A stretch of DNA of 56,030 bases from CAYLQA01 sp964385695 (GCA_964385695.1 CAYLQA010000023.1:1-56030); one strand, 5' to 3'. Positions 14,948 through 24,355 are shown, numbered from the stretch's first letter. The notes: generated by a model not told the origin, from the sequence alone. Translations and numbers: made by a program.

Positions 14948-16309
14948 CTAGCTTGTTCGTTGTTCAAGGTGTTGGGCCAGTATGTGCTCAAGGGCAAAGG
15001 AAAGAGTAACCCTGCTCCCTCCACCTACTGATGAGTGCAACAGAATGTCCCCTCCAAAACGTTCTGCTGCCGACTTTGCCAAAAAGAGACCGAGCCCCAA
15101 CCCCTTTCCCGGTTCTTTTGTGGTGTAAAAAGGTTCTGTAGCACGGCGTACTTTCTCCTGATCCATACCAGTACCTTTATCACTCACCTCAAAGTAAAGG
15201 TAACTGGAATCATGGCTGCAGGTCAAGGCAACAGAGGAGTCGTCCGTTGTTGCATCGAGGCCGTTTTTTATCAGGCCTCGTACAATTCGGCCCAAGGTGC
15301 GCAAGGGCATGCGAACGGCTAATCCTTTTACATTGTTATGTATGATAATTTGATCCTGCTGTTCCTGTGGAAACTTGTCCACAAGCGCATCCACAAAGCT
15401 CTCAATATAAAATTCAGTCATCTCCTCGCCAAGATGTTCTCCTGCGTCCGCTGCCATCTGGTAGAGAATGTCTTTGCAGCGGCTCACCTGATCGCGGATC
15501 AAGGTCGCATCTTCAACCAGGTCATGGTCATCCGGACGATCTTTTAAAACGTAATGCATCTCCCCGGCTGCAACGGCAATGGTAGAAAGTGGGGTAGAAA
15601 ATTCATGTGCTGCCCCGGCTGCCAAAGTAGCAAGGGAGGCGAGTTTTTCGCTGCGCATTTTTTCTGCTGCCAGGGCCGAGAGTGTATTTTGGTGTTTGGC
15701 AAGCGCTCGTTGGATCCTGCCGACAAAAAAGACAATAAAAAAGGCTGTAATGGCAAAGGCAACCCACATCCCCTGCAAGTGAATCTGCATGGGGTCGCTT
15801 AAAACATCCATGGCCGAGGGCACAGGATGACAAGGCTGGCTGATGCCGCTGTTTGCCGGCATATAAAAGAGCAAGGCATAACAAATTGTCGTGAAGGCAG
15901 CTAAGCACCAAGCCCAGAGAGGCCGCATGATAATAGCGCCAATGGTTATGTGGATAAGGTAGAGAAAGGTAAAGGGGTTCATGGGGCCGCCGCTATAGTG
16001 CAGGAGCAGGGTGAGGAGCATTACATCCAGCACCATCACGGTGGCGAAAATCCATTCATTAATAATGGCTTTTTTGTTTTTTAAATAGGCAAAGAAGATA
16101 TTGGTCGCACACTCAAAGGCCAGAATAAACATGAGGATGCGGTATGGCAGGTCTTGAAGTTTTAAAAAATAGTAGACCGCAAAAACCAATAAGGCCTGGG
16201 CAATGACCGCACCCCAGCGCAGATTAAGAAGCAGAGTGAAGGTAATATGTGTTGAAGCCTCGGTTTCAGAGCCTTCGGAAAGATGTCTATAGGGTGAGGT
16301 CTGTTGCAC
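14948..16309 (-). CDS. regB: RegB/PrrB/ActS-family sensor histidine kinase
   Basis: The protein has 453 residues. About six membrane helices (about 28-195) include the RegB quinone-site signature SGGPMNPF, with F after NP as expected. The H-box is AAHEFSTPL, followed by the conserved region with Cys in SRCKDIL, and the ATPase domain has DKGTGM and GLGLGLF. RegB senses the quinone pool and redox state and phosphorylates RegA. It is the first gene of the regB-regA-nosL operon, transcribed away from the molybdoenzyme operon. The fit to RegB is better than to generic kinases because of the GGxxNPF motif. Confidence 0.92.
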   Translation of the reverse strand: MQQTSPYRHLSEGSETEASTHITFTLLLNLRWGAVIAQALLVFAVYYFLKLQDLPYRILMFILAFECATNIFFAYLKNKKAIINEWIFATVMVLDVMLLTLLLHYSGGPMNPFTFLYLIHITIGAIIMRPLWAWCLAAFTTICYALLFYMPANSGISQPCHPVPSAMDVLSDPMQIHLQGMWVAFAITAFFIVFFVGRIQRALAKHQNTLSALAAEKMRSEKLASLATLAAGAAHEFSTPLSTIAVAAGEMHYVLKDRPDDHDLVEDATLIRDQVSRCKDILYQMAADAGEHLGEEMTEFYIESFVDALVDKFPQEQQDQIIIHNNVKGLAVRMPLRTLGRIVRGLIKNGLDATTDDSSVALTCSHDSSYLYFEVSDKGTGMDQEKVRRATEPFYTTKEPGKGLGLGLFLAKSAAERFGGDILLHSSVGGGSRVTLSFALEHILAQHLEQRTS

Positions 16310-16828
16310 GGAAGCGGGAACCTTTGTGTATTTGATGCTCTGGCGAGCATGGTGCTTTCAAAATAGGCCGACAGAGCGAAACTGCTTTGCAACAAGCGAG
16401 TTTACCTTGTTTTTTGACCTGTTCAAACTTTGACAATTTAGCACAGCCCCATTTTTTTGGCTACCGAATGAGGGGGTCACACCTTTATTTTACCAATAGA
16501 AATTGTCAATATTATTAACCGCTTCCGTACAAGTTGGTGCGACAATTTGCCACATATGAAAGCGTGGATGCCTGTGTTATAGGGAAAAGCATTGTTTTCT
16601 TTCCTTATAACGCTCATCGGTGGATTTCTCGCGGAAGGTGGCTCCTTGTTAACGTGGGTAATTCACTCGGTGGGCGCGCTAACAATTTAGAAGTAGACAT
16701 ATTGGCCGACTCATTTTGAAAGAGCTGTGTTTGCTGAATAGTCAAAACTTTGGTTGTCGGTTGGGGTGAGGAAGGAACAACTTTACTTTCTTCACTTACA
16801 ATAAATACCAAAGTGGAATAGGCATCGC
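16310..16828. promoter_or_regulatory. Divergent control region between regBA-nosL and torD-molybdoenzyme operons
   Basis: This 519-bp gap has no convincing gene. It holds a 17-bp RegA-type dyad at 16538-16554 and a poorer related sequence near 16429-16446 (TTTGACAATTTAGCACAG). The dyad is about 290 bp from the torD start and 230 bp from the regB start, so long 5' leaders or extra promoters may exist. AT-rich stretches suit promoters, but none stands out. Confidence 0.65.
16538..16554. promoter_or_regulatory. Putative RegA/PrrA-type binding site
   Basis: TGCGACAATTTGCCACA matches the site at 3508-3524 in 16 of 17 positions, with GCGAC and GCCAC half-sites 5 bp apart. It sits beside the regB-like gene and upstream of the molybdoenzyme operon. 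Confidence 0.6.
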
Positions 16829-17398
16829 ATGACTCAAGAAACTACAACCTCTTTGAAAATGGCGGATGTTTACCGCTTTCTTGCCCAAGCCATGCAGTAT
16901 CCCGAGTCTGGTTGGCTTGATCAAAATATCTTTTCCGTTCTCCACACATTTTTCGAAAATCTTGGCTGGCAGGAAGAGGCCGAGATGATCGCCGATCTTC
17001 CCCAAACAGACAATTATCTTGAAGACCTTCAGGTCGAATACACCCGGCTGTTCATTAATGCGGTTCCCGGTGTGATCGCTCCGCTATACGGCTCCGTGTA
17101 TCTCAGCTCCGACGGCAAGCTGTATGGTCCTAGTGCCGTGAAGACCAAGGAGTTCTACCGTAGCTGTGGCTTTGATATGTCCAGCGAATGGGACATGCCT
17201 GATCATATCTGTTTGGAGCTGGAGTTTCTCGCCCTTTTGGCTGAAGAGGGGCAGGAAGACGAAGAAGAGCGGTTTTTAAATGAGTGTTTCCGGACGTGGT
17301 TTCCTGCCTTTCGGGACAAGGTGCTTAACGAGGTGCGTCATCCCTTTTATAGGGTTTTGGTTAATTTAATCGATTTTTTCACAAGGGAGGAACAGTAG
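16829..17398 (+). CDS. TorD/DmsD-family molybdoenzyme assembly chaperone
   Basis: The protein has 189 residues, predicted all-helical, with the family features EYTRLFINAVPG and a PLYGSVYL segment. These cytoplasmic chaperones bind the Tat leader of a molybdoenzyme and help cofactor insertion before export. The next gene, one base after its stop, encodes a Tat-dependent molybdoenzyme, so that is almost certainly the client. It is the first gene of the operon. Confidence 0.92.
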   Translation: MTQETTTSLKMADVYRFLAQAMQYPESGWLDQNIFSVLHTFFENLGWQEEAEMIADLPQTDNYLEDLQVEYTRLFINAVPGVIAPLYGSVYLSSDGKLYGPSAVKTKEFYRSCGFDMSSEWDMPDHICLELEFLALLAEEGQEDEEERFLNECFRTWFPAFRDKVLNEVRHPFYRVLVNLIDFFTREEQ

Positions 17399-17399
17399 T

Positions 17400-19628
17400 A
17401 TGGCTTTGAATCTGACGAGACGTAAATTCCTTCAGACCGCGTCGGTTGCTGCAGCTTCTGCTGCAATGTCCGGCTGTCTCGTAAAACAGGCGGAAGCGAG
17501 CGCTCCGTTTGTCAGGAAACCGTATACGGCTCCTGGCAGTTTTGCGGGAACAAAAGATGCCGTGGGTGGTATCTGCGAAATGTGTTTCTGGCGTTGTCAG
17601 CTGGTCGGAAAGGTGCGTGACGGCCAATTGGTAAAGCTGGAGGGGAACCCCAAGAGTATTGATAACGGAACCGCTATCTGTGCTCGTGGTAATGCCGGTG
17701 TGAAGTTGCTGTATGACCCGGACAGACTGACACATCCTCTGAAGAATGTTGGTAAGCGCGGCGCCCCGAAATGGAAGAAAATTTCCTGGGAAGAGGCGCT
17801 TGATACCTGTGCCAAAAAACTCAAAGGCGTGGTCGATAAATATGGGCCGCACGGTTTAGCCATCTTTCCGCATGGCTCATCCGCCAAATACCCCATGACA
17901 TTTTTTGAACATGTGGTTGGTACGCCGAATAACTCCGAGGCATCGTTTTTCCAGTGCCGTGGTATTCGCGACACCGCTTATGTTGCAACTCTGGGCACAC
18001 CTCCGGGTGAGCATGTCGACATGGCCAATGCCAAAGCAATTATGGTTCTTGGTGGTCATTTCGGCGAAAACGTCCATGTATCCCATCTTAAGCGTTATCT
18101 TAAGGGACTTGAGAACGGTGCAAAGTTCATCGTCGTAGATCCTCGTTTTTCTGCCTCTGCCTCTAAAGCTGATATCTGGGTCAAAATCAAACCCGGTACA
18201 GATACCGCCTTTCTGTTGGCCATCATGAATTACCTGGTCAAAGAAGGTAAATACGACAAAGCGTATGTGGATGAGTATGGCGAGGGTTTTGATGAGTTTG
18301 CCAAGGCTATTTCCCACGCTTCCATGGACTGGGCCGCTAAGATTTGTGACGTGCCTGCCAAGCAGATTAAAGAGGTTGCCGATGTTCTTGCAGCCAATGC
18401 CCCGGGCGTTTCTATTCACCCCGGCCGCCACGTAAGCTGGCACGGTAATGACTTCCAGCGCGAGCGTGCACTGGCCTGTCTGACCGGTCTGTTGGGCGCC
18501 ATCGGTGTTAAGGGTGGTTTTGTTAAACCCAAAGGCCCGAAAGTAGGCAAGGTAGGTTGGCCCAAGCCCATGCATGAGCATGCTGAAGAGCACGCCCTGC
18601 ACCATATGGCTGAGGTTCACCCGTTCTCTCCTCCGGGAACTCCCACCGACCTGATTCGTAATGCTGCTGTGAGCGGCAAGCCTTATCCGATTAAGGGCTT
18701 TATCGCTTGGGGCCAGAACCCGATCCAGACCTGTCCTGGACAGGACCTCACCGTTAAGATGATTCAGCAGATGGATTTTGTCATGGTCTGCGATGTTATG
18801 CCGACCGATATCACCATGTATGCCGACATTCTCCTGCCTGAGCTTTCCTATCTTGAACGCTACGACTACATTAAAGCCGGCACCCAGTGGAACTTTGCCG
18901 ACAAGCACGAGCAGTATATTTCTGCCCGTATGCCGTTGGTTTCCTCCACTTCTGCCGACCATGAGCGTAAGGATTCTGTCTGGATTACCAATGAGCTTGC
19001 CAAGCGCATGGGGTACGGGCAGCATATTCCTGTCCAGTCTGCCAAAGAGATGGTTAACAAGCGTCTTGCCAAGGCAAACCTTTCCGTTGACAAGCTCGTA
19101 GCTGCCGGTGGTATTCATGTGCAGCCTGGTAAGGACCCCTACGGCAAGAAATTTGATGTTACCTTTTTTAATGAAGATGTCGCCGATGCCGGGTTCCCGG
19201 GCGCTCCGACCTATATTCCTGTGCCTGAGCCCCCTAAAGGATTTGCCCGCCTGGTTTATGGCCGTGCTCCGGTACATACCTTTAACCGTTCACAGAACAA
19301 TGTCTGGCTCCATAATGAGATGCCGGAAAATCCTGTTTGGGTTAACGATGAGGTTGCCAAGAAGATGGGTCTTGCCGATGGTGATCGTATTACCATGGTG
19401 AACCAGGACGGCGTGAAGTCCAGGAACAGCTCCATTGTCAAGGTTACCCCGGGTATTCGTAAGGACACCGTATATATGGCCCATGGTTATGGCTCCATGA
19501 GCAAGGCTCTTTCTGTTGGTGCAGGTACGGGTATTGACGACCAGAACTTGATCAGTAAGCTGGCCGTTGACCCTGAGACCGGTGCCCACGGCATGCGCAA
19601 TAACTTTGTCAAATTGGTAAAGGCATAA
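17400..19628 (+). CDS. Tat-exported molybdopterin oxidoreductase (PsrA/PhsA-type)
   Basis: The protein has 742 residues. A twin-arginine leader (RRKFLQ) is followed by SGC, which could allow lipidation. A [4Fe-4S] motif CEMCFWRC...CARG follows, then the catalytic DMSO-reductase-family domains with the likely Mo-ligand C186 (FFQCRG). The family includes polysulfide, thiosulfate and tetrathionate reductases and arsenate-type enzymes; sequence memory favours PsrA/PhsA, but substrate cannot be read directly. It follows its chaperone and precedes an Fe-S subunit. No NrfD-type membrane anchor is encoded here, so the quinone link is unclear. Confidence 0.9.
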   Translation: MALNLTRRKFLQTASVAAASAAMSGCLVKQAEASAPFVRKPYTAPGSFAGTKDAVGGICEMCFWRCQLVGKVRDGQLVKLEGNPKSIDNGTAICARGNAGVKLLYDPDRLTHPLKNVGKRGAPKWKKISWEEALDTCAKKLKGVVDKYGPHGLAIFPHGSSAKYPMTFFEHVVGTPNNSEASFFQCRGIRDTAYVATLGTPPGEHVDMANAKAIMVLGGHFGENVHVSHLKRYLKGLENGAKFIVVDPRFSASASKADIWVKIKPGTDTAFLLAIMNYLVKEGKYDKAYVDEYGEGFDEFAKAISHASMDWAAKICDVPAKQIKEVADVLAANAPGVSIHPGRHVSWHGNDFQRERALACLTGLLGAIGVKGGFVKPKGPKVGKVGWPKPMHEHAEEHALHHMAEVHPFSPPGTPTDLIRNAAVSGKPYPIKGFIAWGQNPIQTCPGQDLTVKMIQQMDFVMVCDVMPTDITMYADILLPELSYLERYDYIKAGTQWNFADKHEQYISARMPLVSSTSADHERKDSVWITNELAKRMGYGQHIPVQSAKEMVNKRLAKANLSVDKLVAAGGIHVQPGKDPYGKKFDVTFFNEDVADAGFPGAPTYIPVPEPPKGFARLVYGRAPVHTFNRSQNNVWLHNEMPENPVWVNDEVAKKMGLADGDRITMVNQDGVKSRNSSIVKVTPGIRKDTVYMAHGYGSMSKALSVGAGTGIDDQNLISKLAVDPETGAHGMRNNFVKLVKA

Positions 19629-19693
19629 AAGCCGATAAAGTTATTGTTCTGTAACCGTAAAGCTATTATTTACTTTTTTAGGAGGTAATTACC

Positions 19694-20488
19694 GTGAGTC
19701 AATACGGAATGATTATAGATCTTGATAAATGTGTCGGCTGCCATGCCTGTGCCATTGCTTGTAAGGCAGAGTGGGAGGTTCCGGCCGATCAAGGGAGAAA
19801 CTGGGTCAAGCGCCTTGGGCCGAGCAATACCCCCCATGGCCTTGCATCTACTTACTATCCCGGCCTGTGTAACCACTGCGACAAGCCTGCCTGTGTTGAG
19901 GTTTGCCCTGCAGACACCGTAGAGCATACCTTTAAAGGTGCTAACGGCCAGACCAAGAAGATGGAGGTTGCTGCAACCTGGAAGGATCCCTTTGACGGGA
20001 CTGTGCAGATGGACAAAGAGCGTTGCATTGGCTGTGGTGCCTGTGCTGACGCCTGTCCTTATGCTGCCCGTTATGTCAATGAAGAGGGTGATGAGCCTAA
20101 GGCTGATAAGTGTACCTTCTGTATGCCCCGCGTAGCAGAGGGACTTGAGCCTGCCTGTGTGCAGACCTGTCTTGCCGAGGCGCGTATCTTTGGCGATTTG
20201 AGCGATCCCAATTCCGCTGTTGCCAAATACGTGAAGAATGGTGCAAAGAAGATGGAGTCTGCCAACGTGCAGATCGGTCCGAATGTACGCTACTATGGCA
20301 ACAAAAAGGACATGGGGCTTTTGATGTCTACCTCAACCCCGCAGGAGATGCCTGAGGCCAATGTCCGTCGTCGGATGATGGCCCGCATGATGAAACCTGC
20401 CATGGATCAGGCCAAGAACCTTGGTCTGCTTGGAGTGGCTGGCGCTCTCATCGCCAAAGGGTTGAGCGAAAAGGAAGAGAGCAAGTAG
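19694..20488 (+). CDS. Four-cluster Fe-S electron-transfer subunit (PsrB/DmsB type)
   Basis: The protein has 264 residues and starts with GTG after a good GGAGG. Four Cys clusters are visible: CVGCHACAIAC, CNHCDKPACVEVC, CIGCGACADAC and CTFC...CVQTC. This is the DmsB/PsrB/PhsB ferredoxin-like subunit, normally bound to the molybdopterin subunit in the periplasm. It has no signal peptide, as is usual for subunits that hitchhike through Tat. The C-terminal 50 residues are rich in Met and Ala and end with a hydrophobic GLLGVAGALIAKG segment, perhaps a short membrane contact that replaces a separate anchor. A strong terminator follows. Confidence 0.92.
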   Translation: MSQYGMIIDLDKCVGCHACAIACKAEWEVPADQGRNWVKRLGPSNTPHGLASTYYPGLCNHCDKPACVEVCPADTVEHTFKGANGQTKKMEVAATWKDPFDGTVQMDKERCIGCGACADACPYAARYVNEEGDEPKADKCTFCMPRVAEGLEPACVQTCLAEARIFGDLSDPNSAVAKYVKNGAKKMESANVQIGPNVRYYGNKKDMGLLMSTSTPQEMPEANVRRRMMARMMKPAMDQAKNLGLLGVAGALIAKGLSEKEESK

Positions 20489-20515
20489 GCCTTAACTCTC
20501 GACTCTGTATTTACA

Positions 20516-20551
20516 CCCCCGTTGCCGACTTGTTTGGCAACGGGGGTTTTT
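20516..20551 (+). terminator. Rho-independent terminator of the molybdoenzyme operon
   Basis: The perfect 11-bp stem CCCCCGTTGCC (20516-20526) and GGCAACGGGGG (20536-20546) is followed by TTTTT. It lies just past the Fe-S subunit gene and touches the end of the convergent flavoprotein gene. Confidence 0.93.
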
Positions 20552-21449
20552 ATATGGCAAGCATTCTTTGGTTTATTTCGATGGCTACCGAGGCGCCATG
20601 ACCGGCCACGATGATGGCTTGAGATTTTCCTGCCCGTAAAGCACCCACTGCAAAGAGGCCTGGTATTGATGTCTCATAGATATTGTTGGTAATTATTTTG
20701 TTATCATTTTCACTTTGCTCACGGGTTAGTGCCAATTCCTCCAGATACGCATCGTTCAGGGTAACTCCCAGGTTGACCATCACTGCCCCACACGGAAGTG
20801 TTTCATCACTTGCCAAGCGCACACCGTTAAGCTTTTCCTCGCCTAAAAACTCTTTGATGTTGCTGTAAATCACAGGGATGGATTCATCCTCTAGAGCTTC
20901 AGCGTAATCAGGCGGCAGAGTGCCTGATGTCATGAGAAGAGTGATATCTCTGGTGTACATTTGCTGCATGCCCAGGCAAACGCGTACTGCGCTGACACTG
21001 TTCCCCAGCACCAATAGGTTTTTGCCTGTGGTGAGATAGCCGTCACAGTCGACACAGGTGTGAATTGAACGGCCGAAAAATCGGTTGAAGCCTGTCGCTT
21101 GAGGTAAAACCTCATTCACTCCGGATGAGGCGACAACATAATGTGCGGCATAATCCCCCGACTCTGTGCGTGCAACAAAATGCTCTTCTTTGCTGAGCTT
21201 GAGAACCTTTTCTCGCTTTATTTCAACGCCAAAGGACAGTACCTGCTCAAGGCCGGTTTTGATGACATGCATGCCGGTGGTTTGCTTGAGCCCCAGATAG
21301 TTCTCAATATGCATGGCATGGCGCGTGCGTCCACCGCCCACATCAAAGAGAAGTACCTTGCGGTTGTATCGGGCCAAGTGGATGGCGGCTTGCAAGCCGC
21401 CGGGGCCTGCGCCGATAATGATGCAATCGTAGATGGTGTTTTGCGGCAT
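20550..21449 (-). CDS. Thioredoxin-reductase-like NAD(P)H/FAD oxidoreductase
   Basis: The protein has about 299 residues from the ATG at 21449, which precedes the FAD motif GAGPGGLQAA. A longer frame to 21521 would overlap uvrC and is less likely. The active-site-like CVDCDGY motif matches thioredoxin-reductase-type CxxC proteins, and the C-terminal ALRAG...AGHGASVA segment binds FAD. The NADP-site Gly motif is LGNSVSAVR, weaker than usual (GNSVSA in place of GGGxxA), so the electron donor may not be NADPH. The gene stands alone, convergent with the molybdoenzyme operon and divergent from uvrC. Exact partner unknown. Confidence 0.87.
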   Translation of the reverse strand: MPQNTIYDCIIIGAGPGGLQAAIHLARYNRKVLLFDVGGGRTRHAMHIENYLGLKQTTGMHVIKTGLEQVLSFGVEIKREKVLKLSKEEHFVARTESGDYAAHYVVASSGVNEVLPQATGFNRFFGRSIHTCVDCDGYLTTGKNLLVLGNSVSAVRVCLGMQQMYTRDITLLMTSGTLPPDYAEALEDESIPVIYSNIKEFLGEEKLNGVRLASDETLPCGAVMVNLGVTLNDAYLEELALTREQSENDNKIITNNIYETSIPGLFAVGALRAGKSQAIIVAGHGASVAIEINQRMLAI

Positions 21450-21474
21450 GGATTGAAACTTTTTTGTTTTATTA

Positions 21475-23319
21475 ATGGCTAAAGTTACTAAATTATCTTC
21501 GATGGCTTCTTTTAACTTCAAGCGATTTCTTAAAACCGTCTCTCTGGCGCCCGGCGTATATTTAATGAAAAGCAGGGCAGGGGAGGTGCTCTACGTTGGC
21601 AAGGCAGGCGAGCTGCGAAAAAGACTCTCCTCCTATGCCCGTGTCGATCTAGCCCTTTCCACCAAGACAGCGGTCATGCTGAACCAGGTCGACTCAATCG
21701 AGACCATTGTCACCAACTCTGAAAAGGATGCCTTGATCCTTGAGGCATCGCTGATCAAGCAGTACCGTCCAAAATACAATGTGATCTTGCGCGATGATAA
21801 AAACTATCCCTTGATCAAGGTAACGGTGCAGGAAAAATTCCCCAGGGTCATGATGGCCCGGCAGCGCAGCAAGGATGGTGCAAGGTATTTTGGCCCGTTT
21901 TCCTCTTCCTCTGCAATGTGGGAAACCTTGCGCTACCTGAACTCCCTTTTTCCTTTGCGGCGCTGCAAGGAGAAGGCACTCAAGGCAAAGAAACGCGCCT
22001 GTCTCAATTACCAGATGGGGCGTTGTCTTGCCCCTTGTATCGGTGAGGTCACGAGCGAAGAGTACCAGGAATTGGTGCGCAGTGTAATCCTTGTTTTGGA
22101 GGGGAAAAACAAAAAGCTTATCAGGCAGCTGCAGATCCAGATGGAATCAGCATCTGCTGAGCTTGATTTTGAGCGGGCAGCAATTCTCCGCGACCGTATA
22201 GCAGCTCTGAGCAAAACCCTGGAAAAGCAGCAGGTAGTGAGCGGCAGGCATATCGACCAAGATATATTCGCCTTGGTGCGTAAAGATGCGGCAGTGGCAG
22301 TGTCATTGCTTTTTGTTCGAAGGGGCGCGGTGACCGGTCAGCGTTCCTTTTTCCTGCCCGATCCGGTGGGCAATGATACGGAGATCCTTGCCGAGGTGGT
22401 GAGCCGTTATTATGAGGATAAGGAGTTTGTCCCCCATGAGGTCTTGCTCTCCCATGAATTGCCGGAGGCAGCGTTACTGAGCGAATGGCTGACTGAGCTG
22501 CGTGGGACTAATGTTGCGATAATCTGCCCGCAACGGGGGCAAAAGGTTCAGCTTATCCAGATGGCCAAGGCCAATGGGGAGCATGTTTTTCAGGATCGAG
22601 CCAAGCAGGAGGAATCTTGGCAGGCACTGGGTGTATCCCTGCAAAAAAGCCTGGGCCTTGAGCGACTGCCAGAACGCATCGAATGCCTGGATATCTCAAA
22701 TATCAGCGGCCAGCAGGCTGTTGGTTCGTTGGTCTGCTTTGTTAAGGGCCAAAAGGCCAAGAGTCTTTTTCGTCATTATAAGATTCGCACGGTGGAAGGC
22801 CCCAATGATTATGCCATGATGCTTGAGGTATTGCGCCGCCGTTTTACCAGGGGCAAGGAAGAAGACGACCTGCCGGATCTATTTTTGGTCGACGGGGGCA
22901 AAGGACAACTGCACATGGCCGTGACCGTGCTGAAAGAACTGAATTTATATGATCTGATTGACCTTGCCGGTATTGCCAAGGAACGGGAAGAGGAGGGGGA
23001 AAAGCTCTATCGCCCAGGGCGAAAGAATCCTATTCTCTTGGGCAAACACTCGGCAACACTGCTCTATCTCATGCGGATCAGGGATGAATCTCATCGCTAC
23101 GGCGTCACCTTTCATCGTAAGTTACGCAATAAAAAGACCCTTACCTCAAAGCTCGACGCTATTGCGGGAGTAGGCAAGGTGCGTAAGGAGTCACTGCTCA
23201 GGGAAATCGGCAGCCTGAAAAGGGTTCTTGCTGCAAACGAGGAGGAGCTTTCCCAGGTGAATGGGATAGGGCCGGAGCTTGCCCGTCACATCTGGCAACA
23301 CCTGCACGGAAAGAGCTGA
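21475..23319 (+). CDS. uvrC: Excinuclease ABC subunit C
   Basis: The protein has 614 residues, a normal UvrC length. The GIY-YIG nuclease (GVYLMKS...LYVGKA) is N-terminal, the UVR domain that contacts UvrB follows (about 205-240), then the RNase H-like nuclease with DISNISG and the tandem helix-hairpin-helix at the end (IAGVGKVRK...VNGIGPELA). It makes both incisions in nucleotide excision repair. Neither the ATG at 21475 nor an ATG at 21502 has a clear ribosome binding site; alignment with UvrC of other bacteria fits 21502 well. Confidence 0.97.
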   Translation: MAKVTKLSSMASFNFKRFLKTVSLAPGVYLMKSRAGEVLYVGKAGELRKRLSSYARVDLALSTKTAVMLNQVDSIETIVTNSEKDALILEASLIKQYRPKYNVILRDDKNYPLIKVTVQEKFPRVMMARQRSKDGARYFGPFSSSSAMWETLRYLNSLFPLRRCKEKALKAKKRACLNYQMGRCLAPCIGEVTSEEYQELVRSVILVLEGKNKKLIRQLQIQMESASAELDFERAAILRDRIAALSKTLEKQQVVSGRHIDQDIFALVRKDAAVAVSLLFVRRGAVTGQRSFFLPDPVGNDTEILAEVVSRYYEDKEFVPHEVLLSHELPEAALLSEWLTELRGTNVAIICPQRGQKVQLIQMAKANGEHVFQDRAKQEESWQALGVSLQKSLGLERLPERIECLDISNISGQQAVGSLVCFVKGQKAKSLFRHYKIRTVEGPNDYAMMLEVLRRRFTRGKEEDDLPDLFLVDGGKGQLHMAVTVLKELNLYDLIDLAGIAKEREEEGEKLYRPGRKNPILLGKHSATLLYLMRIRDESHRYGVTFHRKLRNKKTLTSKLDAIAGVGKVRKESLLREIGSLKRVLAANEEELSQVNGIGPELARHIWQHLHGKS

Positions 23320-23521
23320 GCCGCACCATCCATTGCATCTTCAGTCGCACGTAACCCATCCGTATCATTATGGTTGCTTTTTAATGGTCCAGTAATTAAT
23401 ATCGGAAATTCGTCATTTTAAATTGCGATTATTATGTTTTCGAACTGTCGGGCAAGCCAATGCTTAGTCTTGAATCATGCTTGTACGGCTTCATATTTTG
23501 ATTTGAACCTGGAGTAATTGT

Positions 23522-24355
23522 ATGTGGGAATATACCGATGAAGTAAAAGAGCATTTTTTAAACCCTCGTAACGTGGGTGAGATTGAAAACGCCGATGGTG
23601 TTGGCGATGTTGGTTCTTTGGCCTGCGGTGATGCCTTAAAGCTTACCTTTAAACTTGGTGATGATGAACGTATTGCCGATGCCAAGTTCAAAACCTTTGG
23701 CTGTGCCAGCGCCATTGCCTCTTCTTCCGCTCTGACCGAAATGATCAAGGGCAAGACTCTTGATGAGGCTGAAAAAATCACCAATGAGGATATTGCTGAA
23801 TTTCTTGGCGGCTTGCCCAAAGAGAAGATGCACTGCTCGGTCATGGGTCGTGAGGCCCTGGAGGCTGCCATTGCCAATTATCGCGGCATACCCATTCCCA
23901 TGGCAGAAGGCGAGGTGGTTTGCGAATGTTTTGGTGTGACCGATCTTGAGGTGAAACGCGCCATTGAGGAGAGCAACCTCAAGACTGTTGAAGAGATTAC
24001 CAACTTTACTAAGGCTGGAGGTGGCTGCGGCAAGTGTCATGATCGCCTCGAGGAGATCCTGCGCGAGACCCACCATGCGGTCAAGCAGGAGGTCATCCCT
24101 GATATGCGGCCAAGGTTGACTAACATCCAGAAGATCAAGATGGTCGAGGATGTTTTGGAGCGTGAGATTCGCCCGACCCTGAAAAAAGACGGCGGCGACA
24201 TTGAACTGGTGGATGTGGATGGCGACTTTGTTACAGTTTCCCTGCGCGGTGCCTGCGTCTCTTGTAAAAAATCCCAAACAACCTTGAAAGAGTATGTTGA
24301 AAAGAAGCTGCGTGAGCAGGTTCTTGACAGCCTGATCGTTGAGGAGGCCAAATAA
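23522..24355 (+). CDS. nifU: Fe-S scaffold protein NifU (IscU-BFD-Nfu)
   Basis: The protein has 277 residues with three domains: IscU-like scaffold (1-125, C35 in LACGD, then FGCAS and MHCSVM), a BFD-type [2Fe-2S] domain (CECFGV...GCGKCH) and a C-terminal Nfu domain with CVSC. This three-domain build is typical of NifU from diazotrophs and many anaerobes. GGAG lies 8 nt before the ATG. It overlaps nifS by one base (TAATG). Given the Fe-S load of the neighbouring pathway it is probably the housekeeping assembly system here. Confidence 0.96.
   Translation: MWEYTDEVKEHFLNPRNVGEIENADGVGDVGSLACGDALKLTFKLGDDERIADAKFKTFGCASAIASSSALTEMIKGKTLDEAEKITNEDIAEFLGGLPKEKMHCSVMGREALEAAIANYRGIPIPMAEGEVVCECFGVTDLEVKRAIEESNLKTVEEITNFTKAGGGCGKCHDRLEEILRETHHAVKQEVIPDMRPRLTNIQKIKMVEDVLEREIRPTLKKDGGDIELVDVDGDFVTVSLRGACVSCKKSQTTLKEYVEKKLREQVLDSLIVEEAK

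Noticed and set aside
16429..16446. Second RegA site in the regB-torD control region
   Set aside because: TTTGACAATTTAGCACAG lacks the GCGNC half-site, so it is too weak to list as a feature.
17877..19277. 466-residue minus-strand frame inside the molybdoenzyme gene
   Set aside because: Long but antisense to a clear DMSO-reductase-family gene, with no motifs.
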